Shown here: positions 35,738 to 44,980 of the stretch, in pieces
Position numbering within the stretch: the first letter of the stretch is position 1
How the letters are laid out: each line of letters begins with the position of its first letter
Assembly: GCA_003220685.1 (NCBI GenBank)
Contig: QHTE01000058.1
Coordinates: 62,001 to 126,000, forward strand
Source: Candidatus Rokuibacteriota bacterium
GTDB taxonomy: Bacteria > Methylomirabilota > Methylomirabilia > Rokubacteriales > CSP1-6
Length of the DNA: 64,000 nt
Reading direction: 5' to 3'
Program-made: the position numbers and the translations under genes
Notes under the pieces: model-generated
Told to the model about the DNA's origin: nothing
Databases searched by the model: none
Seen by the model: only the letters and a program-made list of their open reading frames with translations

Positions 35738-37066
35738 ATGATCCGACGCTACATCCTCGTCACCGCCCTTGTGCTGGGTACTGTCGATGCCGCCGGCGCC
35801 GTTGACAAGCAGGTCGTCCGTCTCTGGCAGACCGAGACGGAGCCCCAGACCCTCGCGGTCCTGAACCAGACCGCCGCGGAGTACGAGAAGACGCACCCTA
35901 ACGTCTCGATCAAAATCGAGGGGCTGGCGTGGGGTGATCTGGAAAGGAAGCTGACGGCCGCGCTCGCCGCCGGCGCGCCGCCGGACGCCGCGCACGGCCA
36001 GCCGATCACATGCGTCTCGTTCGCGGCCAAGGGGCTCCTGCGTCCCGTCGACGATCTCGCGGACTCGATGCCCAAGAACGATCTGGTCGACGCGTTCCGC
36101 AACCTCTGCCGCTGGGACGGCAAGACCTACGGCGTCGGCCATTCTCCCGCGTCATCGGTCTTCGTCTACCGCAAAGACCTGCTGGCGCAGAAGGGTCTCA
36201 AGGTGCCGAGGACATGGGACGACCTCGTCCAGGTTGCCGACGCACTCCGCGAGGTGAAGGACGGGCAGGTCGTGCGCTACGGGCTGACCATGACAGGGCA
36301 GCCTCTCTTCATCAACATCGGGGTCGGTGAGCTGCTGAAGACGAACGGCGGCCGGCTGTTCGACGCCGACGGGCGACCGACGCTGACCGAAAAGCCCGTA
36401 ATCGAGCTCCTCGAGTTCTACAAGAAGCTCAACCGCGTGCTGCCGCCGGGCTGGACGGGCCACGCCTACCTCGATACGTTCGCCAACCTCGCGAACGGCA
36501 AAGCGGCGATGCTGTACCAGGCGTACGGGCGCGGCGTGGGGTACATCGAGAAGTACGCACCCAAAGATATCGCCGATCCCGAGCACTTCGCGGTCGCCGA
36601 CAAGGTGATCGGCCCATCGGGCAAGACTCCGGCGGCGCAGCTCGACTGCGAGCCATGGATGGTCTTCAAGGACGCCCAGGGCGCCAACGAGGCCGTGGAT
36701 TTCCTCAAGTTCTTCTTCAAAGACGAGAACTACATCCCGTATCTGCATTCGGTGCCCATTCATCTCCTCTCGATCAAGAAGTCCACCTCGCGCAACCCGA
36801 AGTACGCCGACAACGCGATGATCGGAAAGTGGCGATCATGGATCGATATGCAGGAGAAGTATTTCAAGAACGACTGGATCAAGCCCGTCCTGGTCACCGA
36901 CTGGGATGACATGAGGAAGCCCTACCTCCTCGAGGTCATGGGCTCGGGCATCCTCGTCGACATGGTGCTCGATGCCGTCAAGGGCATGCCGTCCGCCGAA
37001 GCCGCCGCCAAGGCTCAGAGGCGAGTCGAGGAGCTGCTGGCGAGCGCCGGCTACCTGAAGAAGTAA
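35738..37066 (+). CDS. Sugar ABC transporter substrate-binding protein (family 1)
   Basis: A 442-residue extracellular solute-binding protein from ATG 35738, preceded by GGAGGGG, with signal peptide MIRRYILVTALVLGTVDAAG. Type-1 sugar-binding motifs include VVRLWQTETEPQTLAVLNQT, DLERKLTAALAAGAPPDAAH and NLANGKAAMLYQAYG. It is followed after two bases by two MalF/MalG-type permease genes, forming a carbohydrate uptake system. No ATPase gene follows; a shared MsiK-type ATPase is presumed. Confidence 0.92.
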   Translation: MIRRYILVTALVLGTVDAAGAVDKQVVRLWQTETEPQTLAVLNQTAAEYEKTHPNVSIKIEGLAWGDLERKLTAALAAGAPPDAAHGQPITCVSFAAKGLLRPVDDLADSMPKNDLVDAFRNLCRWDGKTYGVGHSPASSVFVYRKDLLAQKGLKVPRTWDDLVQVADALREVKDGQVVRYGLTMTGQPLFINIGVGELLKTNGGRLFDADGRPTLTEKPVIELLEFYKKLNRVLPPGWTGHAYLDTFANLANGKAAMLYQAYGRGVGYIEKYAPKDIADPEHFAVADKVIGPSGKTPAAQLDCEPWMVFKDAQGANEAVDFLKFFFKDENYIPYLHSVPIHLLSIKKSTSRNPKYADNAMIGKWRSWIDMQEKYFKNDWIKPVLVTDWDDMRKPYLLEVMGSGILVDMVLDAVKGMPSAEAAAKAQRRVEELLASAGYLKK

Positions 37067-37068
37067 CG

Positions 37069-37956
37069 TTGCGCGTCCGCGCCGGCGCGGCCGTCCTGGG
37101 CGTGCTCTGGATCCTGCCCGCCCTGGTTCTGATCGGTGCGCTCATCCTGTATCCGGTCGGTTACGCGATCTGGCTCTCATTCCTCGACAAGCATTCCTTC
37201 TTCCCCGCCGAACGCTGGGTCGGACTCGGTAACTACCTGAAGATCGCGCGGGATGTCGAGTTCTGGGACAGCCTGTGGAAGAGCGCGGTCTACGCGGCGG
37301 CCACGACCGGGCTCCAGCTCGTGCTGGGCGTCGCCGCCGCGCTCGTCCTGCACGCGCCGTTCCGAGGGCGCACCGCGATCCGCGCCCTCGTGCTCTTCCC
37401 CTACATGATTCCGACGATCGTCGCCGTCATCGTATGGCGCTGGCTCCTGAACGAGACGTACGGCGTCGTGGACCACCTGCTCCTGCGCGCGGGCCTGGTC
37501 CGAGAGCCGATCGTCTGGCTCGGCGTGGACCACATGATGACCTCGCTGATCGCGGTGAGCGTCTGGCAGTTCACGCCGTTCGTGGTCGTGAGCGTGCTGG
37601 CGCGGCTCCAGACGATCCCGCTCGAGCTCTACGAGGCCGCCCGCGTCGACGGCGCCGCGGCGTGGGCGCGGTTCCGTCACATCACGCTGCCCCAGCTCCG
37701 GGCGGTGCTCTTCGTCGTCGTGCTGCTGCGCTCCATCTGGATGTTCACGAAGTTCGACACGGTGTGGCTCTGGGGCGAGGGGGCGGGGGCCGGACGCGAG
37801 ATCCGGACCCTGCCGATCTACGCCTATATGCGGACCTTCACGTACTACCAGGCGGGATTCGGCGCGGCGCTCGCGGTGATCATGTTCGTCATGCTCATGG
37901 CTGCCACGCTCGTCTATTTTCGGCTTTACTGGCGGGAGGAGGAGGTGGTCGCGTGA
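37069..37956 (+). CDS. Sugar ABC transporter permease (MalF type)
   Basis: A 295-residue inner-membrane permease with six predicted transmembrane helices, starting at a TTG two bases after the binding-protein stop. The cytoplasmic EAA loop that contacts the ATPase is YEAARVDGAAAWARFRHITL. N-terminal features (LDKHSFFPAERWVGLGNYLK) match the MalF/UgpA group. The last codons overlap the next permease start by four bases (GTGA). Confidence 0.93.
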   Translation: MRVRAGAAVLGVLWILPALVLIGALILYPVGYAIWLSFLDKHSFFPAERWVGLGNYLKIARDVEFWDSLWKSAVYAAATTGLQLVLGVAAALVLHAPFRGRTAIRALVLFPYMIPTIVAVIVWRWLLNETYGVVDHLLLRAGLVREPIVWLGVDHMMTSLIAVSVWQFTPFVVVSVLARLQTIPLELYEAARVDGAAAWARFRHITLPQLRAVLFVVVLLRSIWMFTKFDTVWLWGEGAGAGREIRTLPIYAYMRTFTYYQAGFGAALAVIMFVMLMAATLVYFRLYWREEEVVA

Positions 37957-38780
37957 GGCGCGCTCTCATCCGGACGCTGCTGTACGCGGCGGCGCTCGGG
38001 CTGGCCGCTCAGGCGGTCCTGCCGCTCCTCTGGATGCTCTCGACGTCGTTGAAGCCGGCGCGCGAAGTGTTCGCGACGCCCCCGGCCTTCGTGCCTGCTG
38101 CGCCGACGCTCGAGAACTTCGTCCGCCTCGTGCGAGACACGGCATTCCTCACCTACTTCTGGAACAGCGTCGCGGTCGCCGGGCTGACCGTGCTCCTCAC
38201 GATGGCGGTGGGCGCGCTCGGCGCGTACAGCCTCACGCGCTTCGCCTTCCCGGGGCGCGAGCTGGTCGCCAAACTCATCCTGTGCACCTACATGTTCGCG
38301 CCGATCATGATCGTGATCCCGGTCTACATCCTCGCCCGCCGGCTCGGCATCGTGAACACACACACGGCCCTCGTCCTGTCATATGCGTCGTTCTGCCTGC
38401 CGTTCTCGCTATGGCTCCTGCGCGCGTTCTTCCTGTCGATCCCGATCGAGCTGGAGGAGGCGGCACACGTCGACGGCGCCGGCCGCGGGCGCGCCGTGCT
38501 CTACATCGTGCTCCCGCTCGCGCTACCGGGCCTGATCGCGACGTCCATCTTCACGTTCACGCTCGCCTGGAACGACTACATCTTCACCCGCATCCTGATC
38601 GCATCGGACGAGCTCAAGACGCTGCCGGTCGGAGTCCAGGACCTCTTCGCGGCAGCGGTCGTGGACTGGGGGCTCGTCATGGCCGCCGGCATGCTGATCA
38701 CCATCCCGGCGCTCGCCTGTTTCATGGCGGTGCAGCGACATCTCGTCGCCGGCTGGGGGACCGGAGGGCTCAAGGGATGA
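37953..38780 (+). CDS. Sugar ABC transporter permease (MalG type)
   Basis: A 275-residue permease, GTG start overlapping the upstream stop. Six hydrophobic segments and the EAA motif EEAAHVDGAGRGRAVLYIVL are present, with the MalG-type opening WMLSTSLKPAREVFATPPAF and the SLTRFAFPGRELVAKLIL loop. It pairs with the MalF-type protein to form the channel for the sugar bound by the family-1 protein. Confidence 0.93.
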   Translation: MRRALIRTLLYAAALGLAAQAVLPLLWMLSTSLKPAREVFATPPAFVPAAPTLENFVRLVRDTAFLTYFWNSVAVAGLTVLLTMAVGALGAYSLTRFAFPGRELVAKLILCTYMFAPIMIVIPVYILARRLGIVNTHTALVLSYASFCLPFSLWLLRAFFLSIPIELEEAAHVDGAGRGRAVLYIVLPLALPGLIATSIFTFTLAWNDYIFTRILIASDELKTLPVGVQDLFAAAVVDWGLVMAAGMLITIPALACFMAVQRHLVAGWGTGGLKG

Positions 38781-38869
38781 CAGGACAGTGCCCCCGGTGT
38801 CAGCAAGAAAACCCGCCCGAAGCGGCAACCTCGACGCCACGGATCGAGGCGTCCTCCCTCGGCATGTAA
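38777..38869 (+). pseudogene. N-terminal zinc-ribbon remnant of an adenylate/guanylate cyclase-type protein
   Basis: A 30-codon frame overlapping the permease stop (ATGA). It reads TGQCPRCQQENPPEA, the first knuckle of the zinc ribbon that starts many multidomain class III cyclases (CPRCQ.ENP...FC..C). The second Cys pair and everything after it are missing. It is more likely a deletion remnant than a gene. Confidence 0.5.
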
Positions 38870-38889
38870 GGCGAAGTCTAGCTGAACGA

Positions 38890-38922
38890 GAGGGTTAGCG
38901 GCTTCGACGTCCGCTAACCCTC
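38890..38922. repeat. Hairpin repeat, copy 1
   Basis: GAGGGTTAGCGG (38890-38901) pairs perfectly with CCGCTAACCCTC (38911-38922), 9-base loop. The core GGTTAGCGGCTTC and the following TCGTCGT recur at 50679-50708. It lies downstream of the permease operon, so it may end transcription, though no T tract follows. Confidence 0.65.
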
Positions 38923-38947
38923 GTCGTCGATGGTTGCGGGGGCTAAA

Positions 38948-39766
38948 CTAGCGCCGCGGACGTTGCGGTCCTCGGCCGCCGCGAATGGCGTCGTCATCGT
39001 CCCGCGGCTGGACCAGGGTGGAAAATACTAGCCGCAAGATCTCATCTTCGGCCTGCACCTTCACCACGCCGACGCCGGGCGCATACCATTTGGTTTCCGT
39101 GCCCGGGTCAAGAAGCGTGGTTTCTTTGACCGCAATCGCGTCTTCGTACTTTCCTGCGGGGACGTGCACTTCCAAATCAACGCCCACGACCTCGTCCGTC
39201 TCGTCCACGATCGGGAACAGGTCTTCCTGCTTGAACACGTCGCCCAGCTTCGGGTTGGCGGGCATGAACAGGCCGGGTTTGAGTGCCTTGCCTGTCTCGG
39301 GCGGGTCGGAGGGGAGCGTCGGGCCTCCCACGAGCCAGCTTCCTTCGTGGCTGACGATGACGCCGTCCTCGATGATGTTCACGACCTCGCCGAAATAATA
39401 GACCGTGCCGTCATCGGCCTGGGCGAAGTAGTTGAAGGACCTTTCAACCAGCGCGCCATCTTCGTAGGCCTCTTCAACCAAGATGCGGCAGCGCACGTTT
39501 TGGCCGTTCAAGCTGAACGTTCGTGTTGCGGTGAGGTAGTGCTCGATGGCCTTGGTCTTCGTCCCCCCGGCGCGACCCGCATAGACCTTCAGTCCGCCTG
39601 GCTGGAACGGAAAGAATGGGTTGTTGATGTTCAACGGGTGGCTGAAGGTCGGCGGCCCGCTGGGCACTTCCGCCTGCGCCGTCTTGAGCGAGATCACCAA
39701 CCCCGCGACGAGCGTCGCCATGAGAACCAACCATAGACGGGTATGAACTCTGCGGGAACGTGTCAC
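38948..39766 (-). CDS. Exported protein of unknown function
   Basis: A 272-residue protein I do not recognise. The GTG at 39766 has AAAGGAGGACCAC before it and gives a signal peptide (RLWLVLMATLVAGLVISL, cleavage near TAQAE). The mature part is rich in beta strands: HPLNINNPFFPFQPGGLKVY, YFAQADDGTVYYFGEVVNII, and ETKWYAPGVGVVKVQAEDEI near the end, patterns seen in secreted propeptide- or lipocalin-like folds. It ends in an Arg/Gly-rich tail. It is convergent with the sugar permease operon. A periplasmic or surface role is likely. Confidence 0.75.
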   Translation of the reverse strand: MTRSRRVHTRLWLVLMATLVAGLVISLKTAQAEVPSGPPTFSHPLNINNPFFPFQPGGLKVYAGRAGGTKTKAIEHYLTATRTFSLNGQNVRCRILVEEAYEDGALVERSFNYFAQADDGTVYYFGEVVNIIEDGVIVSHEGSWLVGGPTLPSDPPETGKALKPGLFMPANPKLGDVFKQEDLFPIVDETDEVVGVDLEVHVPAGKYEDAIAVKETTLLDPGTETKWYAPGVGVVKVQAEDEILRLVFSTLVQPRDDDDAIRGGRGPQRPRR

Positions 39767-40089
39767 GTGGTCCTCCTTTCCCTGCCGACGGAACTCGGGC
39801 CTAACGCCCGCGAGGCAGCGCGAGCCTCGATACCCCTCGGTGTCGGCTCGTGAAGAGGTCGTCAGATTCTGGTGCACCGAAGATGCCATCGCATCCCGCG
39901 CTCTGGGTCGATTGCCGTTAAGTGTCTGGAACAATGGGTATTGGGTTCCTTAAACAATATTCAGGAGAGGCCATCGGCGCATCCACGAGTGCCATCCTGG
40001 AACCACGTAGGACGGGCGAGCGTTCTCATGCTGACATTCGCATTTCTGAGAAACGGCGCGATGCGGGATCCCCAAGGGAGGACTACCCC
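39767..40089. other. Intergenic region
   Basis: About 320 bases upstream of the exported-protein gene and downstream of livF. A locally AT-rich part (around 39910-39965) contains an imperfect dyad GGAAC-N12-GTTCC (39928-39949) that could be a promoter operator. I see no gene or RNA. Confidence 0.4.
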
Positions 40090-40794
40090 TCAGGTCCTCA
40101 GGTAGGCGTGCCGCACGAGCTCCGATCGCCGCAGGCTCTCGGCGCTACCGGCCCCGACGACCTCACCCTTCTGGAGGAGAAAGCCGTGGTGGGCGATCTC
40201 GAGGGTCTTTCGCGCGTTCTGCTCGACGAGGAAGACGGTCGTGCCGCTTTGATTGATCGCCTGCACCATCGCGAACAGCTGCTCGACGAGCACGGGCGCC
40301 AGACCGAGCGAGGGCTCGTCGAGCAGCAAGAGCCGGGGCCGACTCATGAGCGCGCGGCCCATCGCGAGCATGGCCTGCTCGCCGCCCGACATCGTCGCAG
40401 CGCTCTGCCGACGTCGCTCGGCCAGCCGCGGGAAGAGCGAGAAGACATGGTCGCGACGCGCCGCGAAGTCGGCGGGCGCCCACTCGATGAACGCGCCCAT
40501 GCGCAGATTCTCCTCCACGGTCATCTTCGGGAACAGGCGCCTGCCCTCCGGCACGACCGCAACGCCGCGCGCCACGATCTGGTGAGGGCGGAGTCGATCG
40601 ATGCGGGCGCCGTCGAGCCAGATCGAGCCGGACACGGGCCGCACGATCCCGAGGATCGTCCTGATCAGGGTGGTCTTCCCGGCGCCGTTCGGGCCGAGCA
40701 GGCACGCGAGCTGGCCGGCCCCGACCGCCAGCGACACGCTGCGGAGCACCGTGATCGGGCCGTAGCGGGTCGAGACCTCGCGCAGCTCAAGCAC
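40090..40794 (-). CDS. livF: Branched-chain amino-acid ABC transporter ATPase LivF
   Basis: A 234-residue ATP-binding subunit. Walker A GPNGAGKTTLIRT, signature MSGGEQAMLAMGRAL, Walker B LLLLDEPSLGLAP, and the H-loop region with VFLVEQNARKTLEIAHHGF identify the LivF group. It overlaps livG by 8 bases and is the last gene of a K-H-M-G-F cassette on the minus strand. It powers uptake of branched-chain amino acids, amides or aromatic acids in this broad family. Confidence 0.95.
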   Translation of the reverse strand: MLELREVSTRYGPITVLRSVSLAVGAGQLACLLGPNGAGKTTLIRTILGIVRPVSGSIWLDGARIDRLRPHQIVARGVAVVPEGRRLFPKMTVEENLRMGAFIEWAPADFAARRDHVFSLFPRLAERRRQSAATMSGGEQAMLAMGRALMSRPRLLLLDEPSLGLAPVLVEQLFAMVQAINQSGTTVFLVEQNARKTLEIAHHGFLLQKGEVVGAGSAESLRRSELVRHAYLRT

Positions 40795-41569
40795 GGGCGG
40801 CTTCCCCGCCGAGGTAGGCCTCGCGGACCTCGTCCCGGGCCGAAACGGCCGCGAAGGAGCCTTCGGCGATCTTCCGGCCGTAGCTGAGCGCCACGACGCG
40901 CTGGCTCACGCCCTCGATGACGAACATGTCGTGCTCGATGACCATCACGGATAGTCCCGGCATCTCTTCTCGAACGATCTGCAGATCCTTCATCAGCTGA
41001 GCGGTCTCCTCCGGGCTCATGCCCGCGGACGGCTCGTCCAGCAGCACGAGCCGCGGCTGCGAGGCGAGGGCCCGGCAGATCTCCACGCGCCGCCGGTCGA
41101 TCTGCGGAAGCTGGCCCACGCGCTCGAGGCCGCGACGCGGGAGGGCCGGGTTGAAGAGGCTCAAGAGATGGGCGGCGCGCTCGATCGCCTGGCTCATCTC
41201 CGAGCGCAGGCGGTCCCGGCGGAGCAGGGAATCCAGGAGCCCCGTGCGGCGGTGGGCGTGCATCCCGATCAGGATATTGTCGAACACCGAGAGCTCGAGG
41301 CAGAGCCGGCTGGACTGGAAGGTCCGGGCGATCCCGCGTCGGGCGATGGCGTGGGTCTCGAGGCCCGAGAGCCGTTGCCCGAGGAACAGGACCTCGCCCG
41401 CCGCGGCGGCATACAGCCCGGTGAGGGTGTTAAAGAGAGTTGTCTTCCCGGAGCCGTTCGGTCCGATGACCCCGAGGGTTTCTCCCTCGCCCAGGGCGAC
41501 GTCGACGCCGTCGAGGGCCACGAGGCCGCCGAACCTGACCGTCAATCCCTTGACCTCGAGCAAGCTCAT
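40787..41569 (-). CDS. livG: Branched-chain amino-acid ABC transporter ATPase LivG, unusual signature loop
   Basis: A 260-residue ATPase with Walker A GPNGSGKTTLFNT and Walker B LVLLDEPSAGMSP. The usual LSYGxQ signature reads GQLPQIDRRRVEICRALA, so the glycine of the C-loop is missing. The same substitution occurs in a subset of LivG proteins by memory, so it is a family variant rather than decay. The long insert FQSSRLCLELSVFDNILIGM is typical of LivG. It is co-expressed with livF and livM. Confidence 0.93.
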   Translation of the reverse strand: MSLLEVKGLTVRFGGLVALDGVDVALGEGETLGVIGPNGSGKTTLFNTLTGLYAAAAGEVLFLGQRLSGLETHAIARRGIARTFQSSRLCLELSVFDNILIGMHAHRRTGLLDSLLRRDRLRSEMSQAIERAAHLLSLFNPALPRRGLERVGQLPQIDRRRVEICRALASQPRLVLLDEPSAGMSPEETAQLMKDLQIVREEMPGLSVMVIEHDMFVIEGVSQRVVALSYGRKIAEGSFAAVSARDEVREAYLGGEAARA

Positions 41570-41582
41570 CGGATCTCGGCGC

Positions 41583-42704
41583 TCACCGGTAGCGCCGTAT
41601 TCCCGCGGGCCAGAGTCCGCGGGGCCTGAAGAGCAGCATGACCACGATGACGAGGCCGTAGAGCAAGAGGCGGTACTCGTGCAGAAACCTGAACCGCTCG
41701 GGGAGCGGCACCAGCAGGCAGGCCCCGAGGACCACCCCGCCGATCGAGTCGACGCCGCCGATGATGATCACCGAGAGCATGATCAGCGAGTAGCCGAAGT
41801 CGAAGTCGGGCGGCGAGACGAAGCCGACCATGACGGCGTACAGGGCGCCGCCCAGGCCGATGAAGAAGTTGCCGATGGAGAACGCAATCAGCTTCTCGCG
41901 AGCAATCGAGACGCCGCAGCAGCGCGCCGCGATCTCGTCGTCGCGCAGGGTGTTGAGCGCGAGGCCAAGCCAGGAGTCGTGCAGGCGCCGGAGGATCCCG
42001 GTCGCGAGGAAGGCGGTCGCCAGCGCGGCGTAGTAGAAGTTCGCGTGCGCCGGCAGCTCGACCACGCCGAGGGTCGGCCGCGCGGTGAACGCGTACCCTC
42101 CGAGCCGCAGCGTCGGGATGTTCTTGATCCCCTGCGGGCCGCCCGTGAACTCGAGGTTGTTCATGAGAATGTTGAAGATGAACACGAATGCGATCGTCAC
42201 CAGGGCCAGGTAGTGGCCGCGCGTCTTGAGGATCGGTACGAAGAGCAGCGCCCCGACGGCGACCGCCACCCACGGGGCGGCCGCCACCGCGAGCCACGAA
42301 GGCCACCCGGCCCCGACCGTGAGGAGCCCGACGGAATACCCGCCGAGTCCGGCGAACGCCGCGCCGGCCAGGTTGATCACGCCCGCGGTGCCGATCTGGA
42401 GGTTCAGCCCTTGGCCGATGGTGACGTAGAGAAGGGCCAACGTGGCGACGAACGTCCAGTACGGGCTCGAGCGCAGCGCCAGCGGGAGCACGAGAGCCAG
42501 CGCCGCGCCGCCCAGTAGCGCCGCCGTGGGGTGGAGCGCGAAGGCGCAAACCAGCGCAGAGCGGAGCGGCGCCACGAAACGCAGGAGCGCGCCGGCCACG
42601 ACGATCGCCACCCCGGCCGCCGCGAGCGCCAGTGGGCGTTCGGCGAGAATGCCGGCCACGATCAGCGCGAACACGACCGCCTCGGCGAGCCAGACTAAGA
42701 GCAT
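41583..42704 (-). CDS. livM: Branched-chain amino-acid ABC transporter permease LivM
   Basis: A 373-residue permease with about ten hydrophobic segments. Conserved landmarks are IGQGLNLQIGTAGVINLAGA, KTRGHYLALVTIAFVFIFNI and the late GGVDSIGGVVLGACLLVPLP. The N-terminus has about 90 extra hydrophobic residues over the shortest LivM. It starts at ATG 42704, 17 bases after the livH stop, and is followed by livG after 13 bases. Confidence 0.92.
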   Translation of the reverse strand: MLLVWLAEAVVFALIVAGILAERPLALAAAGVAIVVAGALLRFVAPLRSALVCAFALHPTAALLGGAALALVLPLALRSSPYWTFVATLALLYVTIGQGLNLQIGTAGVINLAGAAFAGLGGYSVGLLTVGAGWPSWLAVAAAPWVAVAVGALLFVPILKTRGHYLALVTIAFVFIFNILMNNLEFTGGPQGIKNIPTLRLGGYAFTARPTLGVVELPAHANFYYAALATAFLATGILRRLHDSWLGLALNTLRDDEIAARCCGVSIAREKLIAFSIGNFFIGLGGALYAVMVGFVSPPDFDFGYSLIMLSVIIIGGVDSIGGVVLGACLLVPLPERFRFLHEYRLLLYGLVIVVMLLFRPRGLWPAGIRRYR

Positions 42705-42721
42705 TTGAAGGGCTCGCAATG

Positions 42722-43645
42722 TCAGACGCGCTCGACGCTCTTCTCGCCGAGGATGCCGCTCGGCTTGAAGATCAAGAACAGCATCACGACCGCGAACGCG
42801 ACGACGTCGCGGAACTCCGAGCCGCGCGGAATGAGCGCCGCCGCCGTGGTCTGGAGCACGCCGAAGAGCAGGCCGCCCACGATCGCTCCGTAGACGTTGC
42901 CGAGACCGCCGATCGCCGCCGCCGAGAATCCGATGACGCCGCCAGTGATCCCCATGATGAAGTGAATCTCGCCGTAGTAGAAGCCGCTGAGCATCCCGGC
43001 GACCGCGGCGAGCCCCGAGCCCAGGAAGAACGTGGCGTCCACGGTGCGGTCGAGGTTCACCCCCATCATCTGCGCCGCCTCGGGGTCCTGGGCGACGGCG
43101 CGGATCGCCGCGCCCATCCTCGTGCGTCTGATGACGAGGTCGACGCCGATCATCGCCGCGAACCCGATCGCGAGGATGGTCAGGTTCTCGTAGCGGACGG
43201 CGACGCCACCGACCTCGAAGCCGCCGGCGGGCAAGAGCTGCGGGAAGGGCTTCGGGTCGGCGCCGCGCGGGTAGAAGATCAGAACGGACTCGCGGAGCAC
43301 CAGCCCGAGCGAGAGCGTCGCCAGCAAGGTCATCAGCGGTGACGAGCGCGCCAGGGGCTTCACGCATACGCGCTCCGCCCCGACCCCGACGAGCCCCGTG
43401 ACGAGCACCGCGACCGCGAACGCGGGCGGCAGCGCCAGCAGCGGCGTCCTCAGGCCGACCACGGCGAGGCCGAGAAGGGTGGACAGGCCCACGAAGGCGC
43501 CCAGCATGAAGATGTCGCCGTGCGAGAAGTGGATCACGTCGAGGACGCCGAAGAACAGCGTGAAGCCAACCGCGATCAGCGCGTACATCACCCCGAGCAT
43601 CACGCCGTTGAGCGTCTGCTGGAGGAGGAGCTCGAGCGGCGGCAA
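42722..43645 (-). CDS. livH: Branched-chain amino-acid ABC transporter permease LivH
   Basis: A 307-residue permease starting at a TTG two bases after the livK stop. It has the typical N-terminus QQTLNGVMLGVMYALIAVGF, VIHFSHGDIFMLGAFVGL and the EAA-like RAVAQDPEAAQMMGVNLDRT; several transmembrane segments follow, ending FLIFKPSGILGEKSVERV. Longer upstream readings in this frame overlap livK and are not real. Confidence 0.9.
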   Translation of the reverse strand: MPPLELLLQQTLNGVMLGVMYALIAVGFTLFFGVLDVIHFSHGDIFMLGAFVGLSTLLGLAVVGLRTPLLALPPAFAVAVLVTGLVGVGAERVCVKPLARSSPLMTLLATLSLGLVLRESVLIFYPRGADPKPFPQLLPAGGFEVGGVAVRYENLTILAIGFAAMIGVDLVIRRTRMGAAIRAVAQDPEAAQMMGVNLDRTVDATFFLGSGLAAVAGMLSGFYYGEIHFIMGITGGVIGFSAAAIGGLGNVYGAIVGGLLFGVLQTTAAALIPRGSEFRDVVAFAVVMLFLIFKPSGILGEKSVERV

Positions 43646-43647
43646 GC

Positions 43648-44841
43648 CTAGAGCTTCTTGAATCTGAGCCCCGGCAGCGTCCGCTTGCCCGAGGCGTACT
43701 CCGAGTCCTCCCAGAGGACCCACTTGCCGTCCTGGCTCACGTACTTGGAGATGAGCGGGACGGTGTTCTGGCCGTGCTCGTCGAACTCGACGGGCCCGAT
43801 GATCGTGTTCGCGTTCCGGGTGCGCTTGAGCCGCTCGGCCACCTTCGCGCGGTCGGGTCCGACCGACTCGATCGCGTCGATGACGAGGTTCGCCGCCACG
43901 TACGCAAAGGGGCCGTACGCCTCCGAGGGCTCCTTGAAGCCGGCCCGGGCGTACGCATCGAGGAACTTCTTGCCGCCGGGCAGCTTTTCGGTCGGCGCGC
44001 CCTCGACGAACGCGAGCGTCCCCTCGGCCGAGGTCCCCGCCGTCTCGTTGAACGTGTCGGACTTGATGCCGCTCGTCCCCTGGAACTGCGCCCGTAGGCC
44101 GAGCTTGTCCATCTGCACCTTGACCCGCACGCCGTCGGGCGTGAGCCCGCCGTACCAGATGACCTCCGGCCGGTCGCCCTTCGCACGCGTGAGCTCCGCG
44201 GTGTAGTCCTTCTGATCCTTGGCCGTCCCCTGAGTCGAGAGGATCTTGCCGCCCGCCTTCTCCACGTACTCGCCGAAATACTTGGCGTGGGCGCGACCGT
44301 AGTCCGTGGTGTCGTGGATGAGCGCGAAGGTCTTGAAGCCGAGCGTCTTCACCGCGAAGTCGGCCGCGATGTTGTTCTGGTTGATCATCGTGCCGTTGAC
44401 ACGGGTGATCTCGACGTACGTGTGGCTGTACGTGATCTCCGGGAGCACTGCGCCCCACACCATCGCCGGCATGCCAGCCTTGTGGTACGTGTCGACCGTC
44501 GCGATCGCCGTCACCGAGCAGTAGTGCGTGACGCCGGCGACGATGGCCGGATCGGACGTCGCTTTGAGGGCCGCCTGGACGGCGACCGTCGGCTTGCACT
44601 CGTCGTCCAGCACCTCGGTCTCGTACCGGTACTTCGACTTGGAGTCGGCATTACGCTCCTGGACGGCGAGCAGGAACGAGTTCCGGCCCCCGAGGCCGTT
44701 CGAGGCGGTGCCGCCCGTCAGCGGGCCGATGAAGGCGAGCTTCACGGTCGTCTTCTGGCCCCAGGCACGCCCCGGCGCCAGGAGCAGCCCCGTGCCGAGG
44801 ATCGACGCGCCCTGCAAAAGGTCTCGGCGACTCAGCGACAT
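43648..44841 (-). CDS. livK: Branched-chain amino-acid-type substrate-binding protein (LivK), Tat-type signal
   Basis: A 397-residue periplasmic binding protein heading the Liv cassette (GAAGGAGG before the ATG). The signal MSLSRRDLLQGASILGTGLL has twin arginines, so export may be by Tat. The mature part has KTTVKLAFIGPLTGGTASNG, a hinge region VAGVTHYCSVTAIATVDTYH and QPTKE-free loops of the Peripla_BP_6 family. The ligand cannot be read; amides, aromatic acids and amino acids are all known for the family. Confidence 0.92.
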   Translation of the reverse strand: MSLSRRDLLQGASILGTGLLLAPGRAWGQKTTVKLAFIGPLTGGTASNGLGGRNSFLLAVQERNADSKSKYRYETEVLDDECKPTVAVQAALKATSDPAIVAGVTHYCSVTAIATVDTYHKAGMPAMVWGAVLPEITYSHTYVEITRVNGTMINQNNIAADFAVKTLGFKTFALIHDTTDYGRAHAKYFGEYVEKAGGKILSTQGTAKDQKDYTAELTRAKGDRPEVIWYGGLTPDGVRVKVQMDKLGLRAQFQGTSGIKSDTFNETAGTSAEGTLAFVEGAPTEKLPGGKKFLDAYARAGFKEPSEAYGPFAYVAANLVIDAIESVGPDRAKVAERLKRTRNANTIIGPVEFDEHGQNTVPLISKYVSQDGKWVLWEDSEYASGKRTLPGLRFKKL

Positions 44842-44923
44842 GGTGGTCCTCCTTCGCCCTGCCGAGGTGCCGGGATTCTACATCGACGCGGCGGCCGGGC
44901 GAGCCCAGGAATTTTCCCCGGGG

Positions 44924-44980
44924 CTTGTCCAGCACTTCGCGGGTGGGGGATGATGCCTGCGGGCGAGAGAGGATACGATG
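44924..44980 (+). repeat. 57-bp leader repeat, copy A
   Basis: From CTTGTCCAGCACTTCG through GGGATGATGCC to GCGGGCGAGAGAGGATACG and the ATG of the following gene. It matches 48399-48455 with six substitutions in 57 bases and no gaps. It includes the ribosome site GAGAGAGGA, so it is a duplicated 5' leader or promoter-proximal region. Confidence 0.8.

Noticed and set aside
38890-38922. Integron attC site
   Set aside because: The arms do not fit the RYYYAAC/GTTRRRY ends and no integrase or cassette genes are near.
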